DNA of 64,000 nucleotides from Acidobacteriota bacterium (GCA_021810625.1 JAJZIJ010000012.1:1-64000); one strand, 5' to 3'. Shown: positions 1 through 9,038, counted from the first letter of the stretch. A program made the numbers and translations. The notes: generated by a model from the sequence alone, not told the origin.

Positions 1-2419
1 CGTCCTTGATAATGCGGATTTTCCCTCTCATCACCACATCCCTGCCGACACCCAGCAGCTTCTTGAATTTCTTTTCGTCGCTGTTCCGGGCAAGGACTTC
101 TTCGGTAACGTCACGAGGCATAAAGAAAGCATCGCATCCGCTTGTGATGCCGCGACGCACATCGACGATGGAGCCAAGCGGCACCAAGCGGTTGCGGAAT
201 GTATCCATCACCTCGAAATACAAATCTGGCGCGCGCAGATAGCGTCCCCACTTGCCTGCCGCGTAGTCGTGTCGGGGCACGGCGGGGTCGAACGAACGTG
301 GTATCTCCCCGTCATCTTCGCCGTCTTCCTCATCGGTGGTGTCGGCCTCCAACGCCTTGTTCCTCAGCACCACGCCCGCGCGGACACCTTCGTTCCATAA
401 TTCCTCCTGCGTTCTGAGCAGGATGCGCCATCTGTCATTGTGGACGGGCGCGACAACGCGCTCAATCTCATCGCGGATCGCATCCACGGCACCCTGCCGC
501 GCCTGCTCCGCCTGCTCCGCCTCTTTGCCGACTTCGCTGGAGGCGAGGGGGCCGATGATTTCGCTCAACGGCTTCTCAAATCTGACAAAGCGGATGAGAT
601 TATTTTTTCGCTTCTCGGGGTCAGCGCATCGCTGGAGAATTGTGATGCAGGTCTTGACGCGGGCATCCGGGAACCAGCGCTCCGTCGCGCTTTCAAGGAT
701 GGCAATAATCCGAAAGTTCAGCAGTATCCAGCGCTGTAACGCGAAGCCGTAATCCACATCGAGCCACTGGCCGCTGGTGAGAAAGCCGAAGTATCCGCCC
801 TCTTTCAGGAAGCGTGTGGCGTGGGGCCAAAAGTAGCAGTGCAAGTCCGCCCGCCCGCTCAATTGCGTGTCTGGGAACGCATCAAGGACGCGCTGGGCAT
901 ATTTTGGCTTGTTGGCCTTGAGCACCTTTTCTTGGCGGACATAAGGGGGATTGCCCACGATCGCATCCAGAGGCGGAACGAGCACGGGCAGGCTCTGTTT
1001 GGCTTTGCCGAGCGGCAATTCACAGAAGGGCTTGTTCGGCAGTACGTCAAAGAAGTCAGAACGCGCGATGCGGGGATAATTGGCTTCGTCGTTAATTTCA
1101 CGCGCTGCCAGGTTGAGCGTCGCTAAATGGGCTGGGTAGAGCGCGATGTCTGTTCCATAAAGCTCGCTCAGCAAAATGGAGTGCGGCCTGTGGTCGTTCA
1201 TGGCGCGCTTGCGGTAATAGGCGCGCACAAGAAAGCTGCCGCTGCCGCAGGCTGGATCAAGCACGACATCCTCGGCTCCGCGAATGCAGAACGAGTTAAT
1301 CATATCCACTGGATCCGGCCCGGTGAAATGCTGGCCGAGCCGATAGCGCTCCTCTGGACTGACGAGCTTCTGGAAGATGAGGCCAACCACGTCGGCTGGC
1401 ACATCACGGAAGTCCACCGCGTCAATACCACGGAGAAAGCTGCGCCAGGCATCCACAGCACCCGCAGGCGCAAAGACCTGATCGTTTGCCCAATCAAGTT
1501 TTTCCGGGAAGAGGAGTGTCTCGTAATCTCCGCTTTCCTGGGCTGCGCGACGAAAGAGTTCGCCAATCCTCCTGGTGGCCTGATTGGCATTCTTGATGTT
1601 CGGCCCAAGCTCCAGTCGAGGCAGCTCCGTGAAGCGCGCGCGAAGAGCTTTGTAGAAGATGAAGCGGTTCGTCCAGATGTAGGCGAGCGTTCGCGCCGTG
1701 TTTTCGACCGCGTTCCGCCATTCGTCCGGCTGGTTGCGAAGAAACTGCCGACCTTGATCCCGCATCCAATCCTGCAACCGCGCATCGAAGCTCCTGTCTA
1801 TCTCGGCGTTCTCATGCAGGAATTGACGCAGCAAAGCCACGGGCCACTCAAGGTGGCTCTCCAGCGACCGGAGGAAAATTTCGTCGGGTGGAAGCGACCA
1901 ATCACGCTTCACCCCTGTCACAATGTCCGACAGGTCTGCGATTAGGTCTGGGAGGAAGCTCTTTTCGATGTAGTCCAGCGTCTCTTGCTTGGCGACATCC
2001 TGCGGCGAGCCGAGTTTGAGGCGAAGATGCCAAACCTTGATGCGTCGGTCGAGGAGTGGCCTGTCCTGCTTGTGCCGATCCCACAGGACGAAGGTATTGA
2101 CATCCCAGGTAAAGAAAAACTGCGCTCCCGCATGGTCGGCTTTCTCCTGAGCGTCCTGTATGAGGTCAGTGTCGAATGCGGAAATGCCGCCGGGCAGCTT
2201 GACTTCGCCCGTAAGCAAAATCTTGTTTTGGGCATCGTAGAAGCGGAAGTCTTTGCGCTTGGTCTTGCCGGAGGTGGAACCGATGCCTTCAATACGCGCT
2301 TCTACAAATGGGCATCGCTGCCCCAAATTGCCAAATATAGGCCGGACTGCCGCCGCTATCTTGGCGCAGAAGTCTACCTCATTGATTGTGTCTACCGCAG
2401 CCAAGGACTTCATTCTCAT
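1..2419 (-). CDS. Type IIG restriction-modification enzyme (nuclease-methyltransferase fusion), 3' end beyond left edge
   Basis: The minus frame is open from ATG at 2419 to the window edge (about 806 residues, C-terminus missing). Residues 57-74 have the spacing of a PD-(D/E)xK nuclease site: Asp57, then Glu72-Val-Lys74 in LTGEVKLPG. A helical region follows. A segment ending SPEERYRLGQHFT leads into an N6-adenine methyltransferase core with SAM motif I DPACGSG at 388-394 and catalytic NPPY at 490-493. Near the left edge, around residues 745-770, a stretch with VDVRRGITSG resembles a target-recognition domain. This order is that of Eco57I/BREX-PglX-like single-chain enzymes, which methylate adenine on one strand and cut nearby. 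Activity and specificity are inference. ATG 2413 is an alternative start; no strong ribosome site is visible. The gene faces away from tRNA-Ser and has no neighbour R or S gene in view. Confidence 0.88.
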   Translation of the reverse strand, partial: MRMKSLAAVDTINEVDFCAKIAAAVRPIFGNLGQRCPFVEARIEGIGSTSGKTKRKDFRFYDAQNKILLTGEVKLPGGISAFDTDLIQDAQEKADHAGAQFFFTWDVNTFVLWDRHKQDRPLLDRRIKVWHLRLKLGSPQDVAKQETLDYIEKSFLPDLIADLSDIVTGVKRDWSLPPDEIFLRSLESHLEWPVALLRQFLHENAEIDRSFDARLQDWMRDQGRQFLRNQPDEWRNAVENTARTLAYIWTNRFIFYKALRARFTELPRLELGPNIKNANQATRRIGELFRRAAQESGDYETLLFPEKLDWANDQVFAPAGAVDAWRSFLRGIDAVDFRDVPADVVGLIFQKLVSPEERYRLGQHFTGPDPVDMINSFCIRGAEDVVLDPACGSGSFLVRAYYRKRAMNDHRPHSILLSELYGTDIALYPAHLATLNLAAREINDEANYPRIARSDFFDVLPNKPFCELPLGKAKQSLPVLVPPLDAIVGNPPYVRQEKVLKANKPKYAQRVLDAFPDTQLSGRADLHCYFWPHATRFLKEGGYFGFLTSGQWLDVDYGFALQRWILLNFRIIAILESATERWFPDARVKTCITILQRCADPEKRKNNLIRFVRFEKPLSEIIGPLASSEVGKEAEQAEQARQGAVDAIRDEIERVVAPVHNDRWRILLRTQEELWNEGVRAGVVLRNKALEADTTDEEDGEDDGEIPRSFDPAVPRHDYAAGKWGRYLRAPDLYFEVMDTFRNRLVPLGSIVDVRRGITSGCDAFFMPRDVTEEVLARNSDEKKFKKLLGVGRDVVMRGKIRIIKD

Positions 2420-2652
2420 AAGTCTAACGGCGAGCGGAAAGAATTGCCGATTAAACTTACAGAAAAAACAAGACCACGACTCAACGCAGCGTGGCGACTT
2501 TTCACGGTGACAATTTCTCGCAACGAAAGTTTCTGCACGTTATGCCTGGATGCAATGGGATGTTACAGTGCCGCTTTGGACAGGGAGGCCAGCAATATAC
2601 CGGGATTCCTTGAGATTGCTTGGTGTTATGGGACAGCTTGGAAGGTAAATCA

Positions 2653-2745
2653 TGGCGGAGAGAGGGGGATTCGAACCCCCGGTAGAGCTTTTGACCCTAC
2701 AACGGTTTAGCAAACCGCCGCCTTCAGCCACTCGGCCATCTCTCC
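2653..2745 (-). tRNA. tRNA-Ser (anticodon GCT)
   Basis: On the minus strand a 7-bp acceptor GGAGAGA/TCTCTCC closes a class II tRNA. The anticodon loop reads TTGCTAA (anticodon GCT, serine AGC/AGU codons), there is a long variable arm, and the T loop is GGTTCGAATCC-like. CCA is encoded, ending at 2653. The 3' end faces the restriction-modification gene 233 bp away, a common geometry for islands that integrate at tRNA 3' ends; no integrase is in view. Confidence 0.95.
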
Positions 2746-2775
2746 GCGTGTTTGGATTATAGCGAAGAAACGAAC

Positions 2776-3396
2776 TTAAATCCCGCCCTGGCCGATATCC
2801 ATTGACGCGGGTATGGGGTTTCGTTCGTCAATATACTGCTCCACCACGGAAGACAGAAGATTTTTTGCCTGCAAAATAAATTCCACGGCATCGCGCCCGG
2901 CTCCATGTCCGCCCGCGTTGGCGGTAACAAAATGCGCGGCAGCCTTTACCTCGGCGCGCGCATTGGCCACGGCAATGGCCAGCCCGCAGACACGCATCAC
3001 GGGCAGGTCGATGATGTCGTCGCCGACGTAGGCCACCTGATCCAGCGTGATCTGTTCCTTGGCCAGAATCTCGCGGATGGCCTGCATCTTGTGCGCCTGG
3101 CCCATGTAGACGTACTCCATGCGCAGGTCGCGGGCGCGCAGGGCGACCGTTTCCGAGATGCGCTTGGTGATGATGCCGCACTTCATTCCGCCCAGTCGCG
3201 CCAGAGAGATGGCCGTGCCGTCGTGGGCGTGAAAGCCCTTGGCCTCCACCATGCTGGCGGAGGAATTGCCGGCTAGGGCGGGGAAGAGCCAGATGCCGCC
3301 GTCGGTGAGAACTCCATCCACGTCAAAGAGGATGACTTTGATTTTTTTTGCGCGATCCGACGCGGCGCGGGATATATCGGCAGAGGTTTCGGGCAT
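2776..3396 (-). CDS. kdsC: 3-deoxy-D-manno-octulosonate 8-phosphate phosphatase (HAD family)
   Basis: KdsC hydrolyses KDO-8-phosphate to KDO in the cytoplasm, for lipopolysaccharide inner core synthesis. With this start the protein has 206 residues. HAD motif I is FDVDGVLTDG (Asp25 nucleophile, Asp27), motif II is in GIITKR, and motif IV is VGDDIIDLPV. The C-terminal part has the GGHGAGRDAVEFIL signature of the KdsC subfamily. A capless HAD of this size fits the family, which is usually 170-190 residues; the extra length is a loose N-terminus. Start choice is uncertain: in-frame ATGs at 3429 and 3435 also exist, and the frame stays open to 3612 but then overlaps the divergent gene. No other KDO gene is adjacent. 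The gene ends 30 bp from tRNA-Ser. Confidence 0.85.
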   Translation of the reverse strand: MPETSADISRAASDRAKKIKVILFDVDGVLTDGGIWLFPALAGNSSASMVEAKGFHAHDGTAISLARLGGMKCGIITKRISETVALRARDLRMEYVYMGQAHKMQAIREILAKEQITLDQVAYVGDDIIDLPVMRVCGLAIAVANARAEVKAAAHFVTANAGGHGAGRDAVEFILQAKNLLSSVVEQYIDERNPIPASMDIGQGGI

Positions 3397-3505
3397 GTCA
3401 GCATGATATCGCGTCAGGATATCGCGCATCGGCATCGGGAATTTTGTCGCGCCCGACCCTGCTGCATCGTACAATAAAACCCATCGCAGCCAGCGATCCG
3501 GTGGG

Positions 3506-4174
3506 ATGACCTTGAAGCGTATTTTGACCCTTTTCACTCTCTTTGCCCTGTTTGTTGTGGGAGCGCGTTTGCACGCCCAATGGGCGCCAGCTCCCACCGC
3601 TCCTGCCCTCACACAGGTTCACGATCCCGCAGCGCTTAGGCCGCCGCCGGGCGCGCGGGTCGCCATCTATGAATTTGAAGATATGGAATGTCCCAATTGC
3701 GCGCGGGTCAATCCGCTGCTGAGGCGGGCTGCGGAGCAGTATCACATTCCCTGGATTCGTCACGATTTTCCGCTGCCTTACCACGTCTGGAGCTTCCAGG
3801 CTGCCGTGGATGCGCGCTGGTTCGACACCAAATCCAAGAAGATCGGCGATGAATTCCGGGACTCGGTTTTTGCCAATCAGTCCAGCATCCAAACCCAGGA
3901 GCAGTTGCGCGCATTCGCGGAAAATTTTGCCACGCAGCACAAACTTGTTCTCCCGTTCGTTGTTGATCCGATGGGCAAGCTGGCCGCCGCCGTAAAGGCG
4001 GATCGCGCGCTTGGAAAGCGTATTGGCATCGATCACACGCCGACCATCTGGATCGTGACCAACCGAACCAATGGCGTGCCGTATATAGAGGTTCCCGACA
4101 CGACGAAGCTCTACGCGATTATCGACCAGGCGCTGGCGGATACGGCGAACGAACCAGCGCAACATGCAAAATGA
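3506..4174 (+). CDS. DsbA-like thiol:disulfide oxidoreductase, exported
   Basis: The 222-residue protein starts with a signal peptide (basic MTLKR, hydrophobic LTLFTLFALFVVGA, cleavage near LHAQ at about residue 25). A thioredoxin fold follows, with active site CPNC at 62-65 preceded by FEDMECPNC and a cis-proline loop HTPT near residue 180. The insertion between them fits the DsbA/DSBA-like thioredoxin family (thioredoxin_4). It should act in the periplasm, forming or shuffling disulfides in exported proteins; donor or acceptor direction cannot be told from sequence. It is divergent from kdsC and lies 202 bp upstream of the PpiD-like foldase gene on the same strand, so two envelope protein-folding factors are adjacent. 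The 202-bp gap shows no further gene. Confidence 0.85.
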   Translation: MTLKRILTLFTLFALFVVGARLHAQWAPAPTAPALTQVHDPAALRPPPGARVAIYEFEDMECPNCARVNPLLRRAAEQYHIPWIRHDFPLPYHVWSFQAAVDARWFDTKSKKIGDEFRDSVFANQSSIQTQEQLRAFAENFATQHKLVLPFVVDPMGKLAAAVKADRALGKRIGIDHTPTIWIVTNRTNGVPYIEVPDTTKLYAIIDQALADTANEPAQHAK

Positions 4175-4376
4175 ATCGGCGCGCAATTTGAAATTTCCGG
4201 GCCATTTTTCTCCAAGGGGTTTGCAGGGTTGGGGACGGGTTGGAGCCTGTCCTCTTCCTGTGATTTATACTTTTGTTTAGCTCTGTCTGCCTGCGAGATG
4301 CTTCGGCAGTTTGCAGGCGAACAGGGAAATTCCAGGCCGCTGGGAGCGCGCCTGCTGTTAAGGTCATCGCTCATCT

Positions 4377-6377
4377 ATGATTCGTTTTCTGCAACAGGAC
4401 AGCCGCATCACGAAAGTGATCTTCGTCGGGTTCATCTCGATCACCGCCATTCTGATGGTCATCACGTTGGTGCCGGGCATCTTTCAGGATACGATGGACA
4501 GCTCCGACAACTATGCCACCATTCATAGTGAAGGTATCTTTGGTCGGGTTTTTGGCGCGTCCACGGATGTGCCGACCACGCAGGTGCAGCAATTGGCGCA
4601 GCGCATGATGCAGCAGCAGCATCTGCCGGACTTTGTGTTGCCCTACGTGATGCAGCGGGCGGGACAGGCTCTGGTACAGCGCGCGGTGATGTTGCGGGAG
4701 GCAGATCGGCTGGGGGTGACGGTTACAGATGAAGATTTGCGCAACGAACTGCGCTATGGCCCATTCTCCGTGGTGTTGTTCCCGAAGGGAAAGTTTATCG
4801 GCGAGACACAGTATGAAAATTTTGTGCAAAACCAGTTTGGGCTGTCGCGCGATGATTTTGAGACCCAACTGAAAGAAGAACTCGTGGTTGACCGACTCCA
4901 GGCGATGATGACAGGCTGGCAGACCGTCTCCGATGCGTCGGTGCGCGCTGATTATCTGAAGCAGGCGACCAGGGTGAAGTTTCAGTACGCAGTGCTTTCT
5001 GCGGAAGACCTGCGCAATCAGATCAACCCAACGGATGCGGAGTTGGAGGCGTTCTTTCAGAAGAATGCCGCGCGGTATGCGCAGGCGGTTCCAGAGACGC
5101 GCCAGTTGCAATACATAGCTTTCGGATGGAATCAAATACCCGGCGGCCCCACGCCAATCAGCGATGCTGCGGTGCAGCAGTATTACAGCGATCATCAGAA
5201 ACAGTTCCAGGTGCCGGAGGCGGTTCGTGTGCGGCACATTCTGGTGAAGGTTGCGCCCAATGCGGATGCAAAGACGGACGCTGCGGCCAAGAAGAAAGCA
5301 GAGGACATCCTGAAGCAGTTGCAGCATGGCGCGGATTTTGCGACGCTGGCGAAGCAGGACTCGGATGATCCGGGCAGCAAGCAGCAGGGGGGAGAACTCG
5401 GCTTCCTGCAACGCGGCACAACGGCCCCGGAGTTCGACAAGATGGCGTTCTCTCTTCCGCCGGGACAGATGTCTGGCGTGTTCAAGACTCAGTTTGGCTA
5501 TCACATTTTGCAGGTGGAGGAGAAGCAGGATGCCCATCTGAAACCACTGAGCGAGGTTCGTTCTGAGATACTGGCTGACCTGACGCAGCAGCAGCAGGGA
5601 CAGGCCGCACAAAACTACGCCATAAAATTGCAAGGCGAAGCGCAGCGGGAAGGTTTACAAAAGGCGGCACAGGACAACCATCTGGACGTGACGAGCACCA
5701 ATTATTTGTCCCAGGGAGGCGTGGTGCCGGGATTGGCCGATGGCTCCCAGATGCTGAAGCGCGCTTTTAGCATGAAGCCAGGAGACCCGCCGCAATCCGC
5801 ATCGACGGGCGAAGGGTTTGCCGTGTTTCAGGTGACGGGTGTACAACCAGCCCATGCGCCGACGTTTGCAGAATACAAAGCGCGCATTCTGGAAGATGAC
5901 CGCGACCAGCAGTTGCCGGACATTCTACGCCAAAAGACCCAGCAGTTGGCCGCCCTGGCGCAGAAGGACAACAGCCTGCAAAAGGCCGCTGCCGCGATGG
6001 GAGCCAAGCTGGAGACCAGCGATCTGGTCGATAGTACGGCGCAGGTGCCCGATCTGGGCGCGATGACTGGCGATGCCGCCGTGGCCTTTACCTTGGCTCC
6101 GGGGCAGATCAGCGCGCCGATTCTAAGCAGTCGCACGGGCGTGGTGCTCGACATCCTGCAGCGGCAGATTCCGCCGGAACAAGCGATTGCCCAGAACATG
6201 GCCGCCACGCGAGAGAACTTGTTGAAGGATCGGCGCGATGAAATCTTTGGAGTATTTGTTACCAGCCTGGAACAACGCTACAAGAAGCGCGGGCTGATTC
6301 GGATGAGTAAGAGGGCGCTGGCGGGAATGCAGACCGGGATACCCGGTATACCCGGACAGCCCGGCAGCCCCAGCTAG
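4377..6377 (+). CDS. PpiD/SurA-like membrane-anchored peptidyl-prolyl isomerase
   Basis: This 666-residue protein has PpiD architecture. A single N-terminal membrane anchor lies at about residues 13-35 (ITKVIFVGFISITAILMVI). A SurA-N-like helical domain follows to about 270. A parvulin (PpiC) rotamase domain covers about 280-390, with VRHILVKV at its start and GELGFLQRG and FGYHILQVEE later. A long C-terminal region holds a second, parvulin-like fold without clear active residues (FSMKPGD, FAVFQVTG). The family folds newly exported outer-membrane and periplasmic proteins from the outer face of the inner membrane. The C-terminus has a short Gly-Pro-rich tail (GIPGIPGQPG). The next gene, malQ, is 126 bp on, with an inverted repeat between. 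Confidence 0.88.
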   Translation: MIRFLQQDSRITKVIFVGFISITAILMVITLVPGIFQDTMDSSDNYATIHSEGIFGRVFGASTDVPTTQVQQLAQRMMQQQHLPDFVLPYVMQRAGQALVQRAVMLREADRLGVTVTDEDLRNELRYGPFSVVLFPKGKFIGETQYENFVQNQFGLSRDDFETQLKEELVVDRLQAMMTGWQTVSDASVRADYLKQATRVKFQYAVLSAEDLRNQINPTDAELEAFFQKNAARYAQAVPETRQLQYIAFGWNQIPGGPTPISDAAVQQYYSDHQKQFQVPEAVRVRHILVKVAPNADAKTDAAAKKKAEDILKQLQHGADFATLAKQDSDDPGSKQQGGELGFLQRGTTAPEFDKMAFSLPPGQMSGVFKTQFGYHILQVEEKQDAHLKPLSEVRSEILADLTQQQQGQAAQNYAIKLQGEAQREGLQKAAQDNHLDVTSTNYLSQGGVVPGLADGSQMLKRAFSMKPGDPPQSASTGEGFAVFQVTGVQPAHAPTFAEYKARILEDDRDQQLPDILRQKTQQLAALAQKDNSLQKAAAAMGAKLETSDLVDSTAQVPDLGAMTGDAAVAFTLAPGQISAPILSSRTGVVLDILQRQIPPEQAIAQNMAATRENLLKDRRDEIFGVFVTSLEQRYKKRGLIRMSKRALAGMQTGIPGIPGQPGSPS

Positions 6378-6395
6378 CGCAATCAAGATGCGCAT

Positions 6396-6432
6396 CGAGT
6401 GCCCGGACAATATCTCCGTTATCGGGCACTCG
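6396..6432. repeat. Inverted repeat between ppiD-like gene and malQ
   Basis: CGAGTGCCCG at 6396-6405 is repeated inverted as CGGGCACTCG at 6423-6432, with a 17-base spacer. No T-run follows on the plus strand, so it is either a weak terminator for the upstream gene or a control structure in the malQ leader (malQ starts 71 bases downstream). Confidence 0.6.
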
Positions 6433-6503
6433 AATGCACTTCGTTCCGAACGGCCATTCGGGACATTCAGGCACCTTATCGGCAGACGCAAGGAGTTAGA
6501 AAC

Positions 6504-8018
6504 ATGCTCACAGAACGCGCCTCCGGAATCATCCTGCATATTTCTTCGTTGCCATCGCATGGCGGCATCGGCAATCTCGGCCCTGCCGCGTATGCATTCG
6601 CAGATTTTATGGCCGCAGCAAAACAGCGGTACTGGCTGGTGCTTCCGCCGGGGCCAACAGGCTTTGGGAATTCTCCCTATTCGGGGCTGTCGGCCTTCGC
6701 GGGTAATCCGCTCTTTATCAGCCTGGAAACCCTTGCGGATCAGGGTTGGCTGGCGCGCGAGCGGTTGGCGGGATTGCCGGGCGCGGAGGGGGCGGTGGAT
6801 TTTGACCGCGTGATCTCCACCAAAATTGCCCTGCTGGAAGAGGCGGCGGGGAATTTTATGGATTATTGCAACAGCGACCAAGGCAACGGGGATTTACGCA
6901 ATCGCTTTGTGGAGTTCTGTCGCAGCCAGGCGCATTGGCTGGACGACTATGCGAGATTTAGCGTTCTGCGGCGCATGTTTGGTGGGGCCAGTTGGCACAC
7001 CTGGCCGGATGAAGTTCGCTGGCGCACCCATGAGGGGCTGGCACAATTGCATTCGCAGCAGGGCCGGGCGCTGGCCATCGAGCAGGCGCTGCAATTTTTC
7101 TTTGCCGAGCAATGGAATGCCCTGCGCTGGTATTGCGGGGAAAAAGGCATCCGAATGATTGGCGATGCCGCCATCTTTGTGAACCATGACAGCGCCGATG
7201 TCTGGACGCATCCGGAGATTTTTGAATTGGACGCGGAGGGAAATCCTGTGCGTGTTGCTGGCGTGCCCCCCGACTACTTTAGTGATACCGGGCAGCGCTG
7301 GGGCAACCCGCTCTATCGCTGGGATGTGCTGGAGCAACGCGATTTTGACTGGTGGGTGGCGCGCATCCGCAGGGCGCTGGAGTTGTGTGACATGCTGCGC
7401 CTGGATCACTTTCGCGGGTTCGAGGCCTGCTGGGCCATTCCGGCAGCAGAAGAGACGGCAGTGAAGGGAGCCTGGGTGAAGACTCCCGGCACACAATTGT
7501 TTGCAACCTTGGAGCGGGAACTGGGCAGGCTGCCGTTGATCGCCGAAGATCTGGGTCTGATTACGCCTGCGGTGGAGACATTGCGCCAACAATTTTATCT
7601 GCCGGGAATGCGGGTGCTGCAATTTGGGTTTGCGGATCGCGGGGGTCATCTTCACCTGCCCCATCAGTATGACGAGAACACAGTGGCTTTTACCGGCACG
7701 CATGACAACGATACGACGCTGGGTTGGTGGCAGAAGGCATCGGAAGTGGAACGGCAGGCCGTGACCGCCTATTTGCATCCGGGCGATGATGGTGTGGTCT
7801 GGGCGCTGATCCGCGCGGCGGCCACCTCCGTGGCGCGGCTGTGCCTGGTTCCCATGCACGACGTGCTGGGGCTGGACAGTGCGGCGCGCATGAATACGCC
7901 CTCCCAGCCGGAAGGCAACTGGACTTGGCGGTATGCGCCGGATGCGTTGTGCCCGGAGTTGGCCGGGAAGCTGGCTGCATTGGTGGAAGTGACGGATCGG
8001 GATATTCCGCCCGCGTAG
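6504..8018 (+). CDS. malQ: 4-alpha-glucanotransferase (amylomaltase)
   Basis: MalQ (GH77) transfers alpha-1,4-glucan segments between maltodextrins, releasing glucose, in cytoplasmic glycogen or maltodextrin metabolism. The 504-residue protein has the family N-terminus (SSLPSHGGIGNLG, then GPTGFGNSPY). It carries the catalytic nucleophile region DMLRLDHFRGF, the acid/base region PLIAEDLG, and the substrate loop GTHDNDTTLGWW. Length matches bacterial amylomaltases of about 500 residues. I chose ATG 6504 because AAGGAG lies 8-13 bases upstream; the frame is open further upstream but without similarity. No other glycogen gene is adjacent. A small gene follows 80 bp downstream. Confidence 0.93.
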   Translation: MLTERASGIILHISSLPSHGGIGNLGPAAYAFADFMAAAKQRYWLVLPPGPTGFGNSPYSGLSAFAGNPLFISLETLADQGWLARERLAGLPGAEGAVDFDRVISTKIALLEEAAGNFMDYCNSDQGNGDLRNRFVEFCRSQAHWLDDYARFSVLRRMFGGASWHTWPDEVRWRTHEGLAQLHSQQGRALAIEQALQFFFAEQWNALRWYCGEKGIRMIGDAAIFVNHDSADVWTHPEIFELDAEGNPVRVAGVPPDYFSDTGQRWGNPLYRWDVLEQRDFDWWVARIRRALELCDMLRLDHFRGFEACWAIPAAEETAVKGAWVKTPGTQLFATLERELGRLPLIAEDLGLITPAVETLRQQFYLPGMRVLQFGFADRGGHLHLPHQYDENTVAFTGTHDNDTTLGWWQKASEVERQAVTAYLHPGDDGVVWALIRAAATSVARLCLVPMHDVLGLDSAARMNTPSQPEGNWTWRYAPDALCPELAGKLAALVEVTDRDIPPA

Positions 8019-8098
8019 GTTCCCATGCCGCTGGCTTTACGGCAATGCCGTGGGCCGCGCACAATGAGATGAGCCGGGACAGCACACCTGGAGAAAAC

Positions 8099-8317
8099 AT
8101 GACGATCAAGATGGAAATCAAGGGAGAGAGAATGCCAATATCCGGGGAAGCCATTCGCATGATGAACTACGCCGATGACATTGCCACCACGCTGCGCCGC
8201 ATTTTGATGCTGGCGCCTTCGTTGACGACAGAAGAGCGCAAGCGCGTTCAGGATCACATGCACGGACTCACGCCGACCTTCGATCATGTGCTGGAAGTTC
8301 TGGGCGCGGGCAAATAG
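8099..8317 (+). CDS. Small hypothetical protein, 72 residues
   Basis: I do not recognise this protein. GGAGA five bases upstream of ATG 8099 supports translation. It is soluble, helical and charged (MNYADDIATTLRRIL, then TTEERKRVQDHMHGL), without a signal peptide, Cys cluster or known motif. It lies 80 bp after malQ and 6 bp before the dehydrogenase-like gene at 8324, so it is probably co-transcribed with the latter. The longer open frame starting at 7841 overlaps malQ and is not supported. Confidence 0.6.
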   Translation: MTIKMEIKGERMPISGEAIRMMNYADDIATTLRRILMLAPSLTTEERKRVQDHMHGLTPTFDHVLEVLGAGK

Positions 8318-8323
8318 CGCCGT

Positions 8324-9001
8324 ATGGAATTAGCAACGCAACCCATCGCCGTAAAGAAAATCGCAGTCATCGGCGCAGGGGCTGTGGGCTGGCAGTTGGT
8401 GGCGCGCGCGGCGCAGGCTGGATTTCTGGTGGTGCTGGAAGATGTTTTGCCCTCCAACCTGCGTCGCGCCGAAAACGGCATCCGCGAATCTCTGATGGCG
8501 ATGACGCAGTCCTCCAACGCAAATGCGGCCAGCGCAAACGCAATGGCGCTGGAGGCGGCGCTGGCGCGCATCACTTTTGTCTCGACGGTGGAGGACGCAG
8601 TGCGCGAGGCCGATCTGGCCCTCGATTGTCTGCCCGATGAACTGGAATCCAAGCTGGAGATTTTTAGCATGTTGGATCGCATGGCCCCGCCGCATACGAT
8701 TTTGTGTACGCCCACGCGGACGCTCAGCATTGCGGACATGGCCTCCTGCACCTATCGCGCCGAACGCTGCGTGGCCGCGCGGCCCGTGCAGGCAGAGGCA
8801 GGAGTGGGCGGGGACTCTCTGGCCGCAGCAGAAGAAATTTATCTGATGTACAGTCACTGGACGCTGCCCAATGTCTTGGAAGCCGTGTCTGTCGTTTGGC
8901 AGCGGCTGGGCAAATCTGTTCGCGTGGAATACGACGGCAGCTTTGCGCCAAAGACGACCCCCGATTCGCTCGCACCCCAATCCATCAAATGCCGGGATTA
9001 A
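8324..9001 (+). CDS. 3-hydroxyacyl-CoA dehydrogenase-type NAD(P)-binding protein (short)
   Basis: The N-terminus has a Rossmann NAD-binding motif, KKIAVIGAGAVGWQL (GxGxxG around residues 17-22). It is followed by the acidic end of beta-2 (VLEDV) and the ADLALDCLPDELESK stretch typical of 3-hydroxyacyl-CoA dehydrogenases of the FadB/Hbd family. At 225 residues it has the NAD domain only; the C-terminal helical substrate-binding domain (about 90 residues) is missing and no frameshifted remnant follows. Beta-oxidation activity is therefore doubtful. It may be a stand-alone oxidoreductase or regulator. It is 6 bp from the 72-residue gene upstream and convergent with the GH51 gene. Confidence 0.7.
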   Translation: MELATQPIAVKKIAVIGAGAVGWQLVARAAQAGFLVVLEDVLPSNLRRAENGIRESLMAMTQSSNANAASANAMALEAALARITFVSTVEDAVREADLALDCLPDELESKLEIFSMLDRMAPPHTILCTPTRTLSIADMASCTYRAERCVAARPVQAEAGVGGDSLAAAEEIYLMYSHWTLPNVLEAVSVVWQRLGKSVRVEYDGSFAPKTTPDSLAPQSIKCRD

Positions 9002-9038
9002 ACATGGGCGTAAATTGCAGGCGTCACGGGGGATATCC

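Noticed and set aside
1127-2710. Long plus-strand open frames (272 and 241 residues) over the left end
   Set aside because: They are the complement of the restriction-modification gene, show no known motif, and the second runs into the tRNA-Ser gene.
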